Positions 1-11,727 are shown, counted from the stretch's first letter. The stretch: 64,000 nucleotides of DNA from Tubulanus polymorphus (GCF_964204645.1 NC_134029.1:18868450-18932449), one strand, 5' to 3'. A program made the numbers and translations. Notes: generated by a model not told the origin, from the letters alone.

Positions 1-218
1 GTATGTTGTTAGTATCGATTTATGGTGTCCGAATTTCAATGTTTGCTTATGCTACTGGGAAAATGTTGAATGTTGTCACTGTAAAGTGATTTGTGTACTA
101 GGCCTATTGATTGGTTGTTTAAAACATAAGTCAAAAGTAGATAACTCTAAAAAGATGAATTTAACCCACGTGTCTGAATGGATGCAGAATTTGATTGACT
201 TTTCTTGCTTATTTGCAG

Positions 219-364
219 ATGCTATATTTGTATTGGAGTATATGTAGAATAAAAAAGATTTATTTATAGTGAGAAATCAGTTGTTAGTTATTTCAAACCA
301 AAAGCACAGAATTCAATGATGGCATTGTCGGTAGATGGCGAATGCGATCACGATTAAGAACCTG
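219..364 (+). other. Possible short exon at left edge, with strong splice acceptor
   Basis: A good acceptor (pyrimidine-rich tract ending TTATTTGCAG) lies just before 219. A second, weaker one (TTTATTTATAG) lies before 270, and CCTG|GTGAGT at 364/365 is a good donor. From 219 one frame reads eight codons to a TAG followed at once by AATAAA, which would suit a terminal exon. From about 271 another frame reads KSVVSYFKPK and on to a TAA at 353-355. ATGGCG at 335 is open to the donor for ten codons. These readings exclude one another, so only the splice signals are supported. No family is recognised. Confidence 0.25.
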
Positions 365-370
365 GTGAGT

Positions 371-1484
371 ATTGGTATATTTTTGTCAAATCATCTGCCT
401 AGTCTAATAATGCAAAAAGCTATCCCAAGAACTGTATACCTGGGTTCAGGTGTCGAATCTATACATCAGACTACTGCTGAAATATGTATGTGGATTGGTG
501 AATTCTTTTAGATAGCAGAGTTAAGATCATTTTGTTTGTTTGAAAGAAACAACTGTAATTTAGTTGTTTCATGGAAATGCATTTTTTGCCCATAAATCGC
601 TGGTTTTTAACATTTTGCTTTGCCATCCAGTCCACTCTTGAGTTATTGAGGTTTGTCTTGTAGGCTAACTAATTCACTAACTCATTAAAACTCACAGGGT
701 GAACTCTAAGGGCTTATATTCACAACTGTAGAACTTGGGAGTTTACGAAAGCAAAATCCATAGAGAGAATCGACCGCAAAGATGATAGGCCAGAGCCCAA
801 AATGTTTTCTTGAGCCGGTAGTTTATTCAACATTTTGATGACGGTATCCCGATCTTAAGAAGGCCTACTCCTTGAATTAAGTGAGAATAAAGTAGCTATT
901 TTTCGTTATTATTGTGGGATTCTCTATTATCGTCACAACATGGATTGTGTTTCATCAATGGTTATCTACTAAGAAAAAAAAAGTATCAGGGCCCAGTTTC
1001 AAAAAAAAGTTTAACTCAAATTTGTGTCAAATAGAAGAATGTGCATTGTAAAAGAAGCCGCATTTTGCACAACAAAGCCTGCTGCGGCAATCGACCGTGT
1101 GTTTTAAAGTGGTCCATGTGCGCGTGTGCATGGAGCGTGGATGATGTGTGGATAGACCGTTGTTAACAAAACGATCAGCAGATCTTTTCCACCCAGGTAA
1201 AAGATTTACATTGTCATCGTATGTTAGAAAATCATATTCTTGTTAGCGTCGTTTTATGAAGTCTTTCAGCGACGAATCCATGCAACGTACCGCATGATTT
1301 TTATTAAGAGTTTTTGGCGGTCAGATTTGAAGTGAATTTTATTCATTCGATTCCGCCCGGCTCGCTCGCGTCATGCGTGGGGCCAACAGCGGCCATTTAT
1401 TTGTTGGCTTTAAAAAAGTAGGCCTTTAACTTAAGAAGCAAGATATATTGTCTCTGATTTATTGCTGAACAACCACTCAGAATG
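371..1484. other. Non-coding stretch with one diverged repeat
   Basis: No coding exon is seen. Positions 791-950 hold a diverged relative of the inverted-repeat element at 44.35 kb: both share GTAGTTTATT and an ATTGTGGGATTCTC stretch. The rest shows no structure I can name. Confidence 0.5.
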
Positions 1485-1641
1485 CATGGGCATCCCCAGG
1501 ATTTGTTTTAGGGGGTTCGTTTTTAAGAATATTTTAAAATTTCATGCAAGCAGGCGCGTTCTGGTGCAATCTGAGACCAATCAATAGGTTCGGTGGGCTG
1601 GTTCCCGTTCCCACCAACGAACCCCCCCAGGGACGCCCATG
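1485..1641. mobile_element. Small foldback element with GAATG target duplication
   Basis: The ends are inverted: CATGGGCATCCCCAGG on the left and CCAGGGACGCCCATG on the right, followed inward by AGGGGGTTCG and CGAACCCCCC. GAATG directly flanks both sides (1480-1484 and 1642-1646), a likely 5-bp target duplication. The 157-bp length and lack of coding capacity fit a non-autonomous DNA transposon. The superfamily is not determined. Confidence 0.55.
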
Positions 1642-1646
1642 GAATG

Positions 1647-2480
1647 TACGTGAAATTAACAATAACCCCAGGAATAGATAGATCCCAAGCCCATCGATGA
1701 GCTCTGTATTTTTTTGTTGTAGATTTTGACATCCATTACCAACTATTTCGGTCATAATAGTGACAGTGTAATATCTGGCCGCTGCACGGACTGCCATTGA
1801 TTCGTTTTCAATTGTTGCGGACCTTGTAGCATAGCAACAATGGTCCGTTATTTTCAAATTAGAGTGATTGTTTTTTAAGTCACTTTTTAGAAAAAAACGT
1901 GAATTGAAAATATTCACCAGTGTAAAACTTTTTTATTTTTCAAGATAGACCATCACAACCAGCGAGAAACTTGTTGGAAATGTTCTGAAGTTTTCATTCA
2001 TATAAGATATGATAAACGGAATCTGCTGTCTTTGAGTAGATTATATATAATACAGCGCGAGCTATCCTCGGGCCAACTCTCAAATTTGTCTCAAGTTCAC
2101 GGTTAAATGTAAATGATGAAAATTATCTTGATTTTCTCAATTTCAGCGGGGATTGGTAAAAAATATCTTATATTTACAGAATCTATAAGCGCTTTAACTC
2201 TATCATCCTCTATTGTCTTTGAATAACGCTTGGAAATCGTACCGAAAGCATGAAATTTCATGGCTTTCTTGCAAATGTGAAAGGATTTCTGTCCCTTTTT
2301 TCATAATCAAAAGTAAAAGTGTAGAATGCGTTAGATATTCTTCAAAATTAGTCCATTCGACGCAGAAAGACAGCCACAACATGAATCTATCAGCACTTTG
2401 ACAATTTTTTAATCAATTTTCATCTACTTTAATTTTGTTAATAAGGACTATAGCATTTTCAATGACGCAGAGCCAAATTT
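1647..2480. other. No gene seen
   Basis: AT-rich sequence with short chance frames only. No inverted or tandem repeat of note and no convincing splice pair. Confidence 0.5.
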
Positions 2481-2639
2481 TATTATTGCATTGTTGCACA
2501 TGCGCACATAGCGATGTTCCAAAAAGTTGGTAATGGTACCCTTGAAGAAGGCGATTCTATTCTAGGGCACTCAAAATTTTGAGGGTCCCCACAGATGGCA
2601 GGGTACTGGTATAGGCCCATAGTTAGCAATAAACATTGG

Positions 2640-2965
2640 CGTGTTCGACAATCTGAAAATTCGAACTGAAAATCAGCTGAAATGGAAAACACTGGGGGTA
2701 CCAATTTAAGCTCTTTTTCAGCTCAATTTCAGCCAGAAAATAGGTGTTTCTATTTCAATGAATTCCGCTCATTTTCAGCCTTGTGTTGCCAGGCGTAATT
2801 AGAGCTGAAATCTAGCTGAATTTTCAGGCACTCATAAATTCCTCCTTATTACAGCTGATTTTAACAGTAGACAATTTTCTGCTTATTTCCAGCTCATTTT
2901 CACCCCATTTTCCGCTCATAATTCAGCTCTTTTTCAGCTGAAATTCAGTAATTGGGCTGATAGTG
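2640..2965. repeat. Reiterated CAGCTGAAA / TTTCAGCTC patch
   Basis: The words CAGCTGAAA, AGCTGAATT and their complements TTTTCAGCTC and TTTCAGCC recur about a dozen times in both orientations, at irregular spacing. The patch can therefore fold on itself at many registers. It is either a degenerate minisatellite or the interior of a foldback MITE. Clean ends and a target duplication were not found. Confidence 0.45.
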
Positions 2966-2975
2966 TATGACCTGC

Positions 2976-4060
2976 TGAAGCACCATATGGGGAACCAAAG
3001 GTATGAAGCAAAATAAAAGGTAAAAGAAGAATGTTTTTGTAAATATCAACCTCTCGTAGACATTTTGGCCTGCCTACAATATTTCCTCAGTGTTGACAAG
3101 TTTTTAGTATAGAATACTACCTTAGGTGCTTTGCAAGATAAATTTAGTAGAGCCTGTGTATTTGATTTCCGAATGAAGATGTCCAGGCTTATGGTTTAAA
3201 CAAAAAGTTTTAATACCTATTCTGAAAAGGGCGCTTGGTTTACCACTTGTGAGTAAACTAAAAAAAAATTCAGTTATTAGGGCGTATGCCTGTCAATGGG
3301 ATTATCCAAAATGCAGCAGACTAGTGGATGTAGGACCTTAATTTTTCTCCGACTTTTTAATGGAAACATTTGCTTTATTCACTCGGGGAATGTTGCCCTG
3401 GAACATGGAAATTCAGGAGAGTTGGCTTTTAGTGGAGGGGGAACTATGTTAACTTGGTGTCAAATCAGTAAAAAGTGAAGACATATAGCCCTAGTACTTT
3501 GAAGGTTACCTAAATCTGTTCAAATTATGAGCATGGACTTATGGCGCATATTAGCGCAAATGAATTATTACCTAATGAAGCTACTACGCTTGTACTTAAA
3601 ATAGCCTCGATTTAGACAAAGTCTTTGTCTTAGCGTTGAGGTACTGATTGAAACTAAGGAAAATTTTAGGTAAAAAGTGATCACCTCGTCAAGGGACGGA
3701 GCTGCCGTAGTGTGCCTTACTTGGTCGTCAGTAGTCCCCAAACTGTGAGTATAAATGCTGGTAGTTAGTGTCTAGCTCCATCATCTTGGTACGGTATGGT
3801 AGCTTTATTTCTGAACAAATTAAAATTATATATTACATTATCATTCAATATTACAAATATATGAAAACATTTGTATATACAAAATGTGATAAGTTAATGA
3901 ATAATTTTGATTTTACAGCAAGGATACTTCAGAAAGCTTTGAGCTTGAAAATGCGAAATACCTTAAAAAAAAATGATAAGAAAACAAAAACAAATCATAC
4001 AAAAAAATTAGTATAAGCAAATACTTAGAAAAAGAGCAAACATGTTCTGAGTACTAGTGT
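2976..4060. other. No gene seen
   Basis: AT-rich DNA between the CAGCTGAAA patch and the LINE. Short frames such as 3296-3478 and 3768-4016 have low-complexity composition and no recognisable domain. Confidence 0.5.
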
Positions 4061-4213
4061 ACAGGTATATATATATCTTTATTTACGTGTCATCTCGATA
4101 GACAAGCCAGCCTATAATAAGGCTTACAAGACACATTGACATTTACAAGTACAACAAACATGTGACAAACTGGTACAACTAATTCAGATTGGATATAATT
4201 GGATTAAAATGAA

Positions 4214-5296
4214 TTAGGAATTGCGAAGTTTCATTGCGGCTGATATGAATCTGCAAACACTAGTTACAATACGACTATTACTCAATAGAATTCTAACCTT
4301 ATCGATATTTGACAAAAGATATATGTCTAGGCCCAAGATAGCATTAATCTTAGAAAAAAGGTCATTACGTAAATCAACGTATTGGAGACAAGTGCACAAG
4401 AAATGTTCCTCTGTTTCAACTTCATTCGATGTACATGCAACACATATTCTTTGTTCAATTGGCAGATTACGGTAGCGACCTAGTTCTATGTTTAAGGGGA
4501 AAGTACCATTTCTTAATCTTGCTATTGTGGAGCGGTTTGAACATGATGTGTGTAATTTGACATAATCTTCTGTTCCAAATTTTGGCTTAAGTGAGGTATA
4601 AGTACGGAGTTTTGGTTGCAGAGGAACATTTCTTGACCACGTTAAAGCATAGTTCCTATATAAAACTTTTCTAATATCATTCAAAACCTTTTTAATTTGA
4701 TAGGTATTTAGTGTAGAAAACTGCAAGTTCTCATAAAAATATTCCATATTGCATTCAGTTAGTATTGTCTTGACAAATGAACACCAATTAGCTTTGCCAA
4801 TAACGGCCAGTTCATAATCATAAAGAAACAAGTGTTTGGTTAGTCTCGTATCTGGCATATTACAAAGTCGAAACCATAGACGTAAAACCTCAATACGATG
4901 CCTAATAGAAACCGGTAGCCATCCCATATCACCTTCAATCGATAACAGCGATGAATTTTTCCCCGTACCGAGAAAAGAGCGCATAGCTCGATAATGGATT
5001 TTACTACAACTTTGATATATTTTTACACCCCAAACAGCACTGCCATAGTCCATTATAGGTACTACTGTTGCATTATATAGTTTCGAAAAAGTTGTGAAAG
5101 GTAATCCGCTACTACTGAAATGTTTACTTAAAAGGCTACCGAGTGCTTTCCCAGCGTTGGAGGCAAGGGAATCAGCTACTACGTTATAATCAAGGAATTC
5201 ATCAAGTTCAATACCTAGATAGTGATATGTTCTGACAACTTCCATGGGTTTATTATCCAGTGTAAATACGAAGTCAGTGAGCCTCACTGTTTTTTT
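4214..5296 (-). pseudogene. LINE ORF2, thumb and C-terminal Cys/His region
   Basis: About 357 codons continuing ORF2 after the homopolymer frameshift. It opens with RT thumb-like sequence (YHYLGIELDEFLDYN) followed by a long tail typical of ORF2 proteins. Near residues 280-300 there is CVAC, then HFLCTC: a C-X2-C...H-X2-C-X-C pattern resembling the C-terminal zinc-knuckle-like motif of CR1/L2/L1 relatives, where it aids RNA binding. The frame ends at 4214 and the 3' UTR follows. No RNase H domain is recognised. Confidence 0.75.
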
Positions 5297-6611
5297 TCCT
5301 GAAATGCATTATTTTAGATTTATTTATATTAACTAATAATTTCCATTTACTACACCACTCGGTTACTTTGTCTATCATAAGTTGCAAAGAAGGTTCGTCA
5401 TATGCAATCAGAACAATATCATCAGCGTAAAGTAAAATGGACACATTACTACCTCTGACATCAATCCCAAGATTCATGGATTTAATCTCATTTGCCAATG
5501 AATTTAGAAATATAGAAAAAAGTGTTGGAGAAAGGCAGTCTCCTTGTCGGACCCCACAAACACTCGGAAAACTGTCCGTCATATGACCATTTAATCTCAA
5601 CCTTGCATCATTGTTGGTGTACATACTTTTGATACTATTTAGAAAGTTTCCATCTACACCCATGTTATATAGTCGATATAAAAGATATGGACGATCGACC
5701 CTATCGAATGCTTGACTGAAGTCAATATAACAAGCAAAGGTAGATTGATGACACAGTTGACGGTTTTTTACAATACTAGTTAAACTAAAAATATGATCCA
5801 AACACGATCTACCTTTTCGAAATCCATTTTGTTCGTCACACAATAAATCGTTGGTATCTAAAAATTCAACCAGTCGATTATTGAGAATGGCGCTAAATAG
5901 TTTACCGACATTAGAATTTAAACTGATTCCACGATATCCTAAGGGGTCTAGTTCATCTTTACCTTTTTTGTGAATTGGGTGTATGATACTTTGGTTCCAT
6001 AACTTTGGGACTTTGCCACAACCAAAAAATTTGTTGAAGAGAACACACAATACATCTCGCATCTTAGGACTCTTTATAATTTCGTTTGGGATTTTATCCA
6101 ATCCAGTGGCCTTACCATTTTTCAGATTCAAGGCAGCCTTAGAGATTTCGTTCATTGTAATGGGTGCATTCAAAATTATATTCATATTATTAATAGGTAG
6201 CGTGTTAGTATTAGACCAGAGGTTTTTTATTTCCAGCTCCTCTGGGTTGGTTGAACTCGTGGCAACTGGATTGTATAAAGCTTCATAGTCTTTCATCCAT
6301 TTATTCATGATTTCGCTTTTATCTTCAGATATAGTTCCATTATCTAACTTGACAGATTTGATATATTTATTTCTTTTATTACCGGGACCTATTTGTTTTA
6401 TTTGCTTCCAAAATTCTTTAGGATTGCTCCTACCTAAATGATCTATATTCTTAATTTTCTTAGCATTATACTGACGTTCTGCGCAACGTATCTGTTTGTC
6501 AAATTGATTTCGTAATGAATTAAATTCTTTCCTTAGACTAACTTTCCTGATATCGTCTTTTTTGCATCGCAAAAATAGTCTCTCTGCTTTTTTGCAACGT
6601 AACCGAAGTCG
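5274..6611 (-). pseudogene. LINE ORF2, reverse transcriptase domain
   Basis: In register with the preceding fragment after the TAA at 6612-6614. RT landmarks, counted from the codon at 6572: GLDKIPNEI, HPIHKKGK, YRGISLNS, NGFRKGRSCLDH, the first catalytic Asp in YIDFSQAFDRV, VRQGDCLSPTLFSIFLN, and the YADD box at about residues 382-385 (codons at 5429-5418). All catalytic aspartates are present. Order and spacing fit the CR1/L2-like group of non-LTR RTs. The frame leaves register in a run of eight T (plus strand 5290-5297): seven would let it run into the downstream fragment, so a one-base insertion or an assembly error is likely. Confidence 0.85.
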
Positions 6612-7331
6612 TTATAATTCGTCATTCCACCATGGTTTCTTAAAGTTTTTACGGCCTCTCTCACGGAAATAGATTTTTATGTCTTTGTGTGGGATTTCGG
6701 AGTCCATCTCTTTGTGGCAGATGTCGACAAATTCGTAATACGCGGTATCAACGTCATCTTGGGTGGCGCGTGAACTGTTTAAATTGTCACAAATACGCAT
6801 AATCGCCGATCTGCGCCTCTCATTCTCTAAGAAGTCCATCGGAGTACCATCTACGTAATAGCGTCTATCAAATATAACGTCTCGGTTTTGTGTATCACGG
6901 GGAGCAGAACGGCATGCGGCTTCGGTATTATCAAAATTCACATAATTCGATAGTGTATACGTAAATTTTATCAATGAGTGATCGGGTCTACGGCACGCAG
7001 AGCTATAGTGTGCCGGGTCGGCAAGATCGGTCATGGTTAATACTTCGAAATCGCAAACTTTCTGAAAATCGGCACACGGTACTAGAAAATAATCCACGAC
7101 TGAGCGGCCTCTTCCGGATATACACGTAAAATCATCATTATTCGTATATCTTCCGTTGAGAATAAACATATTAGCGTCCTGTACAAAATCAATCAGATAC
7201 CGACCATAATTATTTACACTTTCGTCGATAGTTACGCGCGGAGGAATATTTGTATCCGATGTGTCTTTTTTATTGCCAATACGCCCATTAAAGTCACCCG
7301 CTATAACGCACGGTTCGTTATTCCAATACAT
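6612..7331 (-). pseudogene. LINE ORF2, C-terminal half of AP endonuclease
   Basis: This continues the endonuclease after the TA-repeat frameshift. Visible motifs are VIAGDFNGRIGN (GDFN catalytic motif), SVVDYFLVP and DHSLIKF (terminal Asp-His motif). The enzyme nicks target DNA to prime reverse transcription. The frame ends in TAA at 6612-6614 within a conserved-looking PWWNDEL linker, yet the same frame goes straight on as RLRLRCKKAERL into the reverse transcriptase. The TAA is therefore best read as a nonsense mutation and not the true end. Confidence 0.8.
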
Positions 7332-7783
7332 ATATATAATTGCGATAACAGAGTGTCATAGAAAAATTGGGAGGTATCACCTCTAGACGAACGCTCCGGG
7401 GGCAGGTAAACAGCACCCATAAGGACTGTCAGAGAGTCATCGCTAACTGATCGGAGACGCAGCCACATTATACCGTCAAATGATGTGTCTAGTACATCCA
7501 CATAATAATAGCGCAAGATTGTCTGCTTAATTAGTACTCCCACGCCTCCAGATCCACGTACAGCGCGTTTATGGAGTTCCGTTCTGTTATGGCCAAACCA
7601 CCTATAGCCTGGGACTGATATTTTTGAGTTGTTTCTTAGATGTGATTCACAAATTGTTATAATGTCTAGATTACTGTTCACTATTATATCTTCTCGAAGC
7701 TTGGTCGAGTCGTTAGTGTTAGTATCCGCCCAACCGTTCACATTCCACTGACCAAGGCTTAGCCTTATGTTAGCCTGGCAATC
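7301..7783 (-). pseudogene. LINE ORF2, N-terminal half of AP endonuclease
   Basis: This frame starts directly after the ORF1 TAG and is in the same register. The first codons read DCQANIRLSLGQWNVNGW, the usual opening of an APE-type endonuclease. Further landmarks are TICESHL (catalytic Glu region), YRWFGHN, GSGGVGVLI and VYLPPE. There is no ATG before the domain start, so translation would need readthrough, a non-AUG start, or an ATG lost in this copy. The frame shifts in a short TA repeat near 7329-7337; the rest of the domain continues in another frame. Confidence 0.8.
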
Positions 7784-8866
7784 CTACGCGATGACGGCAC
7801 CTGTATCCATGTTCAGGATATTTCGAGTTTGTGACAGCGTATCACTTACATCTTCTGGTATATCTGCCATGTCCTGCCTCTGTTTTTTAGGCAGTTGTTT
7901 CGCACTCCTAGTTGGTGTGATATCCCCCGTTGAATCGTCTGAGGGGTCTCTTTTTGTTCCACTACCGGTACACATATCTCGTCCATCATCAACTGGGCTG
8001 TTATCGGTCGCAGACTTATTCTGTCGAGGAGTAAGTCCCGTGCTTGTTGCCGGGGCGGCTGCTGGATTTACTTTTGGAGTTTTTTCTAATAACCGGCCAT
8101 TGCTCGCCAGTTTGAGTGTTTTCCCACCTGGAACCATTTCAAGTAATTTCCGAGTGTTAATCTCATGTAGACGCTCAAGATGAGATTTACTGCTACGGAG
8201 CCAGGTACTTCCGAATTCTTTGTCATCTCTTAGTTTATTTTTTGCACCGAGGACCTTTATCTTTATCTCCTTACTTTCCAACGCTAACTTTACTAGGGGT
8301 GGTACGCCCTCAACTCGGGGCTTCAGTCGCACACACTTGATTACCCCCGGGGTCGGCTGTATTAATTTTTGCATGACTTTTGAGCAGGTAGTTTCGAGGT
8401 TTTCGTTCGTTTCCACTTTCAGGTTAGAAATTATGATGCATACATCCGGGTTGTCCAGCGGGTCTCTTTGGTTCTGGGTATTCAGTTGTCGTTGTAGATC
8501 CATACATAAGGCCTCGAGTTGTTTCACGGTGGACTGCGACTGTTCAAGATCCTTACTCAGGACAGTGATTTTTTTCCCGCAAACTTTCAGGTCAATTTCT
8601 TGTTTTTCGCTTGTCAATTTTAATTCTTCATACGACAGGCCGTTGAATTCGACAGAACTGATTACTTCATCAATTTTTGCGTCATTTTGTTTTACTTTTT
8701 CTTTCAGTGTACTGACGTCTTCATATAAGTTCTTAAATTTGGCGTAGTCTTGCTTTTGTTGTGTTTTAATTTCTTCCATTGATGATTGTAGTTTCCCAAC
8801 GGCATTTCGCATGAATATTTCGAAGTCTACAGAGCCTTCAGAATTAGCGGCCATGGTATTCGTCAT
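7784..8866 (-). CDS. LINE ORF1 protein (coiled coil plus nucleic-acid-binding region)
   Basis: 360 codons, opening MTNTMAANSEG. Residues about 20-130 are rich in K/E/Q with heptad-like spacing, suggesting a coiled coil for trimerisation. Residues about 140-260 (starting PDVCIIISNLKV) resemble the RRM-like plus C-terminal fold of L1-type ORF1 proteins, including a RLHEINTRKLLEMVPGGKT stretch. The tail is Ser/Thr/Lys-rich. Such proteins coat the element RNA and act as chaperones. The frame is intact and ends in a single TAG; the next frame continues in register into the endonuclease region. No CCHC knuckle is seen. Alternative ATG codons at residues 1 and 5 are equally possible starts. Confidence 0.8.
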   Translation of the reverse strand: MTNTMAANSEGSVDFEIFMRNAVGKLQSSMEEIKTQQKQDYAKFKNLYEDVSTLKEKVKQNDAKIDEVISSVEFNGLSYEELKLTSEKQEIDLKVCGKKITVLSKDLEQSQSTVKQLEALCMDLQRQLNTQNQRDPLDNPDVCIIISNLKVETNENLETTCSKVMQKLIQPTPGVIKCVRLKPRVEGVPPLVKLALESKEIKIKVLGAKNKLRDDKEFGSTWLRSSKSHLERLHEINTRKLLEMVPGGKTLKLASNGRLLEKTPKVNPAAAPATSTGLTPRQNKSATDNSPVDDGRDMCTGSGTKRDPSDDSTGDITPTRSAKQLPKKQRQDMADIPEDVSDTLSQTRNILNMDTGAVIA

Positions 8867-9306
8867 GGGGCAACAAAAATATAAAAAATATCAAATTTTA
8901 TCATGCGTAACAGCGTCAGAGCTAGCGTTGTAATAATCCGCCTAACGGTGTGTCCTTCATAGATTATCGTGTAGCGGCTTTCAATACAATAGTTCTAATG
9001 ACGATATGTGCAATCATGCGGAACCGTTCTCGGTCAACCTAGGCACCAGTCCAAATACACGTATATGCCTTTGATATGGTTTGATTGAATTTATTGAATT
9101 TATTGAGTGTACATCAGATGCAATTAAACGGTCCAAAATACGATTTCGTGGACTTACAGCATATGATGTAGAGAGCTCACCAGAACAGCGGTTATAGTTC
9201 TTAAATATGATATCCTACTTTAGTGACGAGACACTCTCTAAAGCTATTCGTTAATGGTTCCAGCGGAGTAACGAAAACACGCGACTTGACCAGTCCGCCA
9301 TATTGT
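8867..9306 (-). promoter_or_regulatory. Presumed LINE 5' UTR with internal promoter
   Basis: About 440 nt precede ORF1 on the minus strand without a long frame. Non-LTR elements carry their promoter inside the transcribed leader. The GGCGGAC-containing start and moderate CpG content would suit this, but the exact 5' end is inferred. Confidence 0.35.
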
Positions 9307-9310
9307 GTCG

Positions 9311-11727
9311 GTATATTGAATCTTTTTCTTGATTAAGATTCGACTGAGTGAGCTATAGGGCCTACAACGCCATGTTATTGTAAATCCGAACGGAACCGTG
9401 CAAAAGGAGATTAACAAGAAATCAATCAGAGGGAATCAAGTTGATAGATTTTTGATCGACAGTCTCCGATGATACACTGGCTTCCTACACGCGATACCGA
9501 ATGATAGCCAGCAATGTAGCCCGGAACGGAATGATAAAAAAGCGTTCTGTTATTAGATCTCCACTTGACAGGAATTCTAAATCAATCATAGCCTTGTGGT
9601 GGCATGGAACAACTTTTAATCAAACTAATGAGTAGTCCTTGCCACCAGCTATCCCGCTAGATGGCATGTGTAACAACGATAGGACAAGTTGATGATAATT
9701 AAGTTTGTTTTCAATTAAATTTCATCTAGATTTTTTACTTCGTAGATGAAAAAATTTAGGCAAATCGTGTCTCTAGGTGAACTCAAATGATCTTTCGGAT
9801 GCATATACCCATAAAGAGCGAAATTTTCATTCATTATCCATAGAATTTGAGAAAGTTTGGATTGAATTTAATTGAATCTGGATCGTTGTCCTCGTGCAAG
9901 TAGTTGCAACCTGGTGGACCCTGATGTGTGGGAATCTTTGTTCGTCACGGTCAATTGCAGTCCTCACGACTATACCTGTACCAAGGGTCTGTGAAACAAG
10001 CCTTGGCATAAGGTTACTGACGATATTGGGGCCAATATATGTCCGCTAGTATTTAAGATTTCACTTTTCAATTGAATAGTCTTATTTCGATGAATTCAGT
10101 TCGATGGTGGTAAAATCTGGTGGCGTTGTCAAGTTTTCAACAGCGAATTGATGAAAACACCTGAAAAATGATATCGTGATCGGTTAAAAATGCAATGTAG
10201 GAAATTTTAACATGATACTTTCAAGAGTTTTCAACGAAATAGTGTTGGAAAGAGATTGCCCTTTCTTGTTTTTCATCGTTGATTATGTCCTTTTCTGACA
10301 AATTGCCTTTTAGTTTATTAAATTTAGTGTTATCAAAGGGGTACACTTGATAAAAAGTAATTTGAGGGTCTTGTAAAAACCTCGCACTCACCCCTCTATT
10401 GATGACAGTAATTGGAGACCCGATAGGCATGAGCTTACTATAAAAATTGAAGGCCTGTTGATACCGATAGGAATTAAGGAACCATAATTTTATGCTAACA
10501 CATGAGACATCTGAAGTATTGAGTTGTGCCTAGGTCTGGTTCTTTTGATGTGATATTTGTTGTTCTGCGAGGTATCACTCGTTGTCAACCTGTTTTTGGC
10601 CTATAAATGAAAAGACATTTAACTTAAGCTGTCAATTATGTTTTTATTTTCTAGTCATGTATACACAGTTGTAAAGCTTATGTAAGGCTGAACGAGTAGC
10701 TGAAAGTACTGGTACACGGCGGTGCCAGTAGATGTCGCCGAACATGTGACAATATAGCCTAGACTCGTAATATACCAGTCGTGGTGTCACACGAGTGTAG
10801 TAGTACTGTAATTGAGAAATCTACCGGCGACCAAGTTGGAAATAATATTACCGATTCTGCACAGTCGGCCGAATACACGTTAGCTGATAAGGTATGTCAA
10901 TATCCAGTAATTCAGTAATGGCACAATGTAGCTAATATTTCCGTAGCTCACGACGAGTCGGGTTCGTTCGTTCGTTCGTGCATTTGTTTATGTCGGATTC
11001 TCCGGCTTCGGCTTTCGTACTGCGAGATTCTGTCGATAATTTTCCATCAAGAAATGTCGTCCGTCTTGAGTAAAGGGATTTATGTCATTTTCTTCGGCAG
11101 CGGCGGCTACGGCGGCGAAAGGGATTAACGAATGCCGCTCGTGTGTGACAAGATTTTCATTTAGTAAAAACCTTGTAATCAGATTCATTTGAGTCGTGTT
11201 TCGCGACCAATTTTTCTGCGCTTGTCTTTAAGTACGCGAGGCTCGATTTTTTAAAATCAAAGAACAAGGAATGAAAAATTATGCATGTACATTTTTTGAA
11301 TAGAATATCACCTGTCACTATGGCAATGTCATAAAGAAGAAAACTAATTATTTCAATATTATGAATTAATTTTGACGGCAGTAAATCGAGCGCAGGTAAC
11401 TGAAACGGCTCGGACATACCAGGTGTGGATCCAGGGTTTAGGTTGGACAGTATTTTCTGAATTAAGGGCATTTTATATATCCGTGAAAATGAAGATACTG
11501 CAGGCCAATGCAGGGGAATTGGGACTATTTCATCATTTAGAGGATTGTAGAAATTAGATAGATCAGTCTAGATCGGGATCAATCCTATATGCCAAAAGTC
11601 ATGCTAGGATGGACCATTCTTGGCGAAGGATGTCATAGCCAACTTGGAAGTGTGTAATTACCTCTGAACTGTCTGGTGGTCTCGCTTATTTGGGACAAGG
11701 ACAAGTTCAATAGGAAACTTGGTCACG
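9311..11727. other. No convincing gene
   Basis: Mostly AT-rich. A (GTTC)n run lies at about 10965-10980, and a GGC-rich patch sits near 11095-11120. A 66-codon minus-strand frame at 10988-11188 opens with a true ATG and is not low-complexity, but no splice context or family supports it. Confidence 0.4.

Larger units (their letters stand above)
4069..9306 (-). mobile_element. Degraded non-LTR retrotransposon (LINE), CR1/L2-like
   Basis: A nearly full-length minus-strand LINE of about 5.2 kb. From 5' to 3' it has a roughly 440-nt leader, ORF1 (8866-7784), an ORF2 zone (7783-4214) and a short 3' UTR ending AATAAAGATATATATATA. The tail is thus a short TA microsatellite rather than poly(A), as in several CR1/L2-like families. 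The 5' boundary is put near 9306 because the minus strand there starts CAATATGGCGGACTGG, a CCAT/YY1-like word often found at LINE starts; this is inference. No target duplication was found. ORF2 has two frameshifts and one in-frame stop, so this copy cannot move by itself. The clade is uncertain. Confidence 0.85.

Noticed and set aside
7767-8747. Plus-strand ORFs of 138 and 175 codons
   Set aside because: They are antisense shadows of the LINE ORF1.
10988-11188. 66-codon minus-strand ORF with Ala-rich centre
   Set aside because: The sequence is not obviously low-complexity, but no flanking exon, promoter or homology is visible, so it stays a note only.
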